This document shows, piece after piece, positions 5,093-6,763 of a stretch of DNA of 6,763 bases. A program made the translations under genes and the position numbers. How positions within the stretch are numbered: position 1 is the stretch's first letter; each line of letters begins with the position of its first letter. This DNA comes from Candidatus Bipolaricaulota bacterium (GTDB taxonomy: Bacteria; Bipolaricaulota; Bipolaricaulia; M55B111): contig JAGXLQ010000069.1 in NCBI GenBank assembly GCA_018334595.1, forward strand, positions 1 to 6,763, written 5' to 3'. The notes beneath the pieces were generated by a model that saw only the letters and a list, made by a program, of their open reading frames with translations, searched no databases and was not told the DNA's origin.

Positions 5093-6238
5093 ATGAGCGA
5101 AAGGGCGATAATGACGGGTAAATATTTTATGAACGGTGACGAGGCCTGCGCCGAGGGTGCGATTGCCGCTGGTTGCCGTTTCTTTGCCGGATATCCCATA
5201 ACTCCGCAGTCAGAAATTGCGGAGAGGATGTCGAAGAGGATGCCTCAGGTCAATGGGACGTTTATTCAGATGGAGGATGAGTTGAGTTCGATTGCCGCCG
5301 TTCTCGGTGGAGCCTGGGGCGGCAAGAGGTCAATGACGGCAACGTCAGGACCGGGTTTTTCTCTCATGATGGAAAACATCGGCTTGGGAATGATGACAGA
5401 AACTCCGTGCGTCATAGCGGATATCCAACGGGGCTCCCCTTCCACAGGTCTGCCGACTGCAGTGGGTCAGGGCGACATGATGCAGGCTCAGTGGGGATCA
5501 CATGGAGATTATGGCGTTATCGCTTACGCACCGACTTCGCCCCAGGAAATGTTTGACTATACCGTCAAGGCGTTCAACAGGTCCGAGCAGTACAGGATGC
5601 CTGTTTTTGTAATGGCCGACGAGAAGATCGGGCACATGCGTGAGCGCGTGGAAATCAGGGAGGAGGATATCGACATCTACCCGCGCCGCAGGCCAAACGT
5701 CGACCCCGAGGATTTTCTACCGTTCAAGCCGGGAGATGATCTGGTGCCCCAGATGGCCTCTGCTGGCGAGGGATACCGCGTTCACGTCACCGGGCTAACT
5801 CACGACTACAAGGGTCACCCAAAGCTCGACGTGGAGACGCAGAAGGAACTGGTCGGACGCCTGGTCGACAAGGTCGAAAAGAACAAGGACGACCTAGTTG
5901 AGGTCGAAGCCAGGGGCATGGAGGACGCCGAGGTTATGATCGTCTCCTATGGCATGGCCTACCGGACTGCGATGGGTGCGTATAAGAGGGCCCGTGAGCG
6001 TGGAATTAAACTGGGCATAGTCCGTCTGATAACGGTCTGGCCATTCCCCGATGAGCAGATACGTGAGTTAAGCGAGGGGCTCAAGGGGGTAGTTATGCCC
6101 GAGATAAACCTGGGGCAGCTGGTGAAAGAGGTAGAGAGGGTGGCTTCGCCCGGCGCCGAGGTGAAGCTTGTGCCACATGCGGGCGGAGGGCTGCACGACC
6201 CCGGGGACATCTTGCGCGAAGTTGAGAGCCTTCTTTAA
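5093..6238 (+). CDS. korA: 2-oxoglutarate:ferredoxin oxidoreductase, alpha subunit (KorA)
   Basis: Alpha subunit of a CoA- and ferredoxin-dependent 2-oxoacid oxidoreductase: 2-oxoglutarate + CoA + oxidised Fd to succinyl-CoA + CO2 + reduced Fd, reversible in reductive carbon metabolism. 381 residues, normal for KorA. The N-terminal pyrimidine-binding domain shows NGDEACAEGAIAAGC (14-28), GYPITPQSE (33-41), the MEDELSS segment (60-66), TSGPGFSLM (84-92) and QRGSPSTGLPT (112-122) followed by the GQGDMMQA segment. The transketolase C-terminal-like domain covers about 278-381, with IVRLITVWPFP at 309-319. The PSTGLPT form and the GSHGDYG stretch fit KorA better than PorA or VorB, though 2-oxoacid specificity cannot be settled by eye. 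The TPP-binding beta subunit (KorB) and the gamma subunit are not adjacent on either visible side: the gene downstream is a malic enzyme. Family assignment is firm. Confidence 0.9.
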   Translation: MSERAIMTGKYFMNGDEACAEGAIAAGCRFFAGYPITPQSEIAERMSKRMPQVNGTFIQMEDELSSIAAVLGGAWGGKRSMTATSGPGFSLMMENIGLGMMTETPCVIADIQRGSPSTGLPTAVGQGDMMQAQWGSHGDYGVIAYAPTSPQEMFDYTVKAFNRSEQYRMPVFVMADEKIGHMRERVEIREEDIDIYPRRRPNVDPEDFLPFKPGDDLVPQMASAGEGYRVHVTGLTHDYKGHPKLDVETQKELVGRLVDKVEKNKDDLVEVEARGMEDAEVMIVSYGMAYRTAMGAYKRARERGIKLGIVRLITVWPFPDEQIRELSEGLKGVVMPEINLGQLVKEVERVASPGAEVKLVPHAGGGLHDPGDILREVESLL

Positions 6239-6292
6239 CGTTGTCCGTTCCTGCCCCCCAACCCGAGTGAAAAATTTTACAAGGAGGTAAAT
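6239..6292 (+). other. Short leader between korA and the malic enzyme gene
   Basis: 54 nt with a pyrimidine-rich first half (TCC, CCCCCC, CCC runs) and an AT-rich palindrome AAAATTTT (6271-6278) just before the ribosome binding site. No convincing hairpin terminator is present. Cotranscription with korA is plausible but not shown. Confidence 0.3.
6281..6288 (+). promoter_or_regulatory. Strong Shine-Dalgarno of the malic enzyme gene
   Basis: AAGGAGGT, 4 nt before the ATG at 6293, is a full-length match to the anti-SD and the best ribosome binding site in the window. It fixes the start of the truncated malic enzyme gene. Confidence 0.85.
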
Positions 6293-6763
6293 ATGTCGGA
6301 AGAAATAAGCGAAGAGGAGCTGTTGGAGAAGGCCAAAAAACCGGGCCGTGATGCGCTCAAATTCCATCCCTTTTACCGGGGAAAAATTCAAACCAACCCG
6401 AAGTGCGCTATTAGAGACTTCAACGATTTTGGGATTTGGTATACCCCCGGGGTTGCCGAGCCCTGCAGGGAGATAAGTGAAAATCCAGAGAAGGTTTTTG
6501 AACACACGAACAAGGCTAACATGGTAGCGGTAGTTTCGGACGGTACGCGGGTGCTGGGACTGGGCAATATTGGGCCCAGGGCGGGTCTTCCCGTCATGGA
6601 GGGTAAGGCGCTGCTGTTCAAATACCTGGGCGGCATAGACGCGTTCCCGATTACTCTTGACACGGAGGACCCAGAAGAGATCATCCGTACGGTGAAGATC
6701 CTTGAACCCTCATTCGGGGGGATAAACCTGGAAGACATAGCCAAACCAAAGTGCTTTCCCATT
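6293..6763 (+). CDS. Malic enzyme (oxaloacetate-decarboxylating malate dehydrogenase), 3' partial
   Basis: Interconverts malate and pyruvate + CO2 with NAD(P). The frame stays open from the ATG at 6293 to the last base of the window: 157 residues of an expected 400-450 (or about 750 if a phosphotransacetylase-like domain is fused, as in MaeB). After an acidic N-terminus, ALKFHPFYRGKI (21-32) and RDFNDFGIWYTPGVAEPC (41-58) match the family. Tyr50 is the expected catalytic Tyr, and Lys105 in PVMEGKALLFK the expected catalytic Lys. VSDGTRVLGLGNIGP (81-95) and FGGINLEDI (141-149) follow, with Glu147/Asp148 as metal ligands. The third metal Asp and the Rossmann NAD(P) domain lie beyond the window, so cofactor preference cannot be judged. 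The 54-nt spacing from korA suggests, but does not prove, one transcript. It could supply malate for fumarate reduction or pyruvate from C4 acids. Confidence 0.92.
   Translation, partial: MSEEISEEELLEKAKKPGRDALKFHPFYRGKIQTNPKCAIRDFNDFGIWYTPGVAEPCREISENPEKVFEHTNKANMVAVVSDGTRVLGLGNIGPRAGLPVMEGKALLFKYLGGIDAFPITLDTEDPEEIIRTVKILEPSFGGINLEDIAKPKCFPI

Noticed and set aside
6068..6762. Minus-strand open frames over the korA end and the malic enzyme
   Set aside because: They are shadows of the malic enzyme reading frame, which has catalytic Tyr/Lys motifs and a perfect Shine-Dalgarno on the plus strand.

Overview
This window is a densely packed, single-strand (+) stretch of anaerobic redox metabolism: seven protein-coding genes, two of them cut by the window edges. 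I see no RNA genes, mobile elements, CRISPR arrays or membrane proteins. Recognisable families in order: [NiFe]-hydrogenase large subunit (MvhA-like, 5' end missing), HdrC, HdrB, an iron-sulfur protein with a fumarate reductase/succinate dehydrogenase type N-terminus, an FrdA/SdhA-family flavoprotein, the alpha subunit of a 2-oxoglutarate:ferredoxin oxidoreductase (KorA), and the first part of a malic enzyme (3' end missing).

Region 1-4973 looks like one operon. Gaps are 26, 4 and 4 nt, and the last two genes overlap by 23 nt. By homology, electrons could run from H2 through the hydrogenase, and through MvhD/MvhG/HdrA if these lie upstream of the window, to HdrC and HdrB (all ten non-cubane cluster cysteines present). 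They could then pass to the [2Fe-2S]/2x[4Fe-4S] protein and the fumarate-reductase-like flavoprotein. No membrane anchor or quinone-site subunit is present, so the predicted complex is cytoplasmic. It resembles a split version of the methanogen thiol:fumarate reductase (TfrAB) joined to an Mvh-Hdr bifurcating module. That coupling is an inference, not something the sequence proves.

Region 4974-5092 is a 119-nt non-coding gap with a purine tract, a possible long-range stem and a weak TATA-like element, so a second transcription unit may begin here. It carries korA (5093-6238), a 54-nt gap and a malic enzyme with a very strong Shine-Dalgarno (6293 to the window end). With fumarate reductase, these enzymes map onto the C4 part of central carbon metabolism: pyruvate to malate, (fumarase not seen), fumarate to succinate, (succinyl-CoA formation not seen), succinyl-CoA to 2-oxoglutarate. 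All could run in the reductive direction if reduced ferredoxin is available.

Organism: a strict anaerobe. AGG/AGA-rich arginine codons, frequent ATA isoleucine codons, GGAGG-type ribosome binding sites and the Mvh-Hdr module suit an uncultivated archaeon (for example the Hadarchaeota/MSBL1 neighbourhood). An anaerobic bacterium (Desulfobacterota, Chloroflexota or Bipolaricaulota type) cannot be excluded, and I cannot fix the domain from this window alone.
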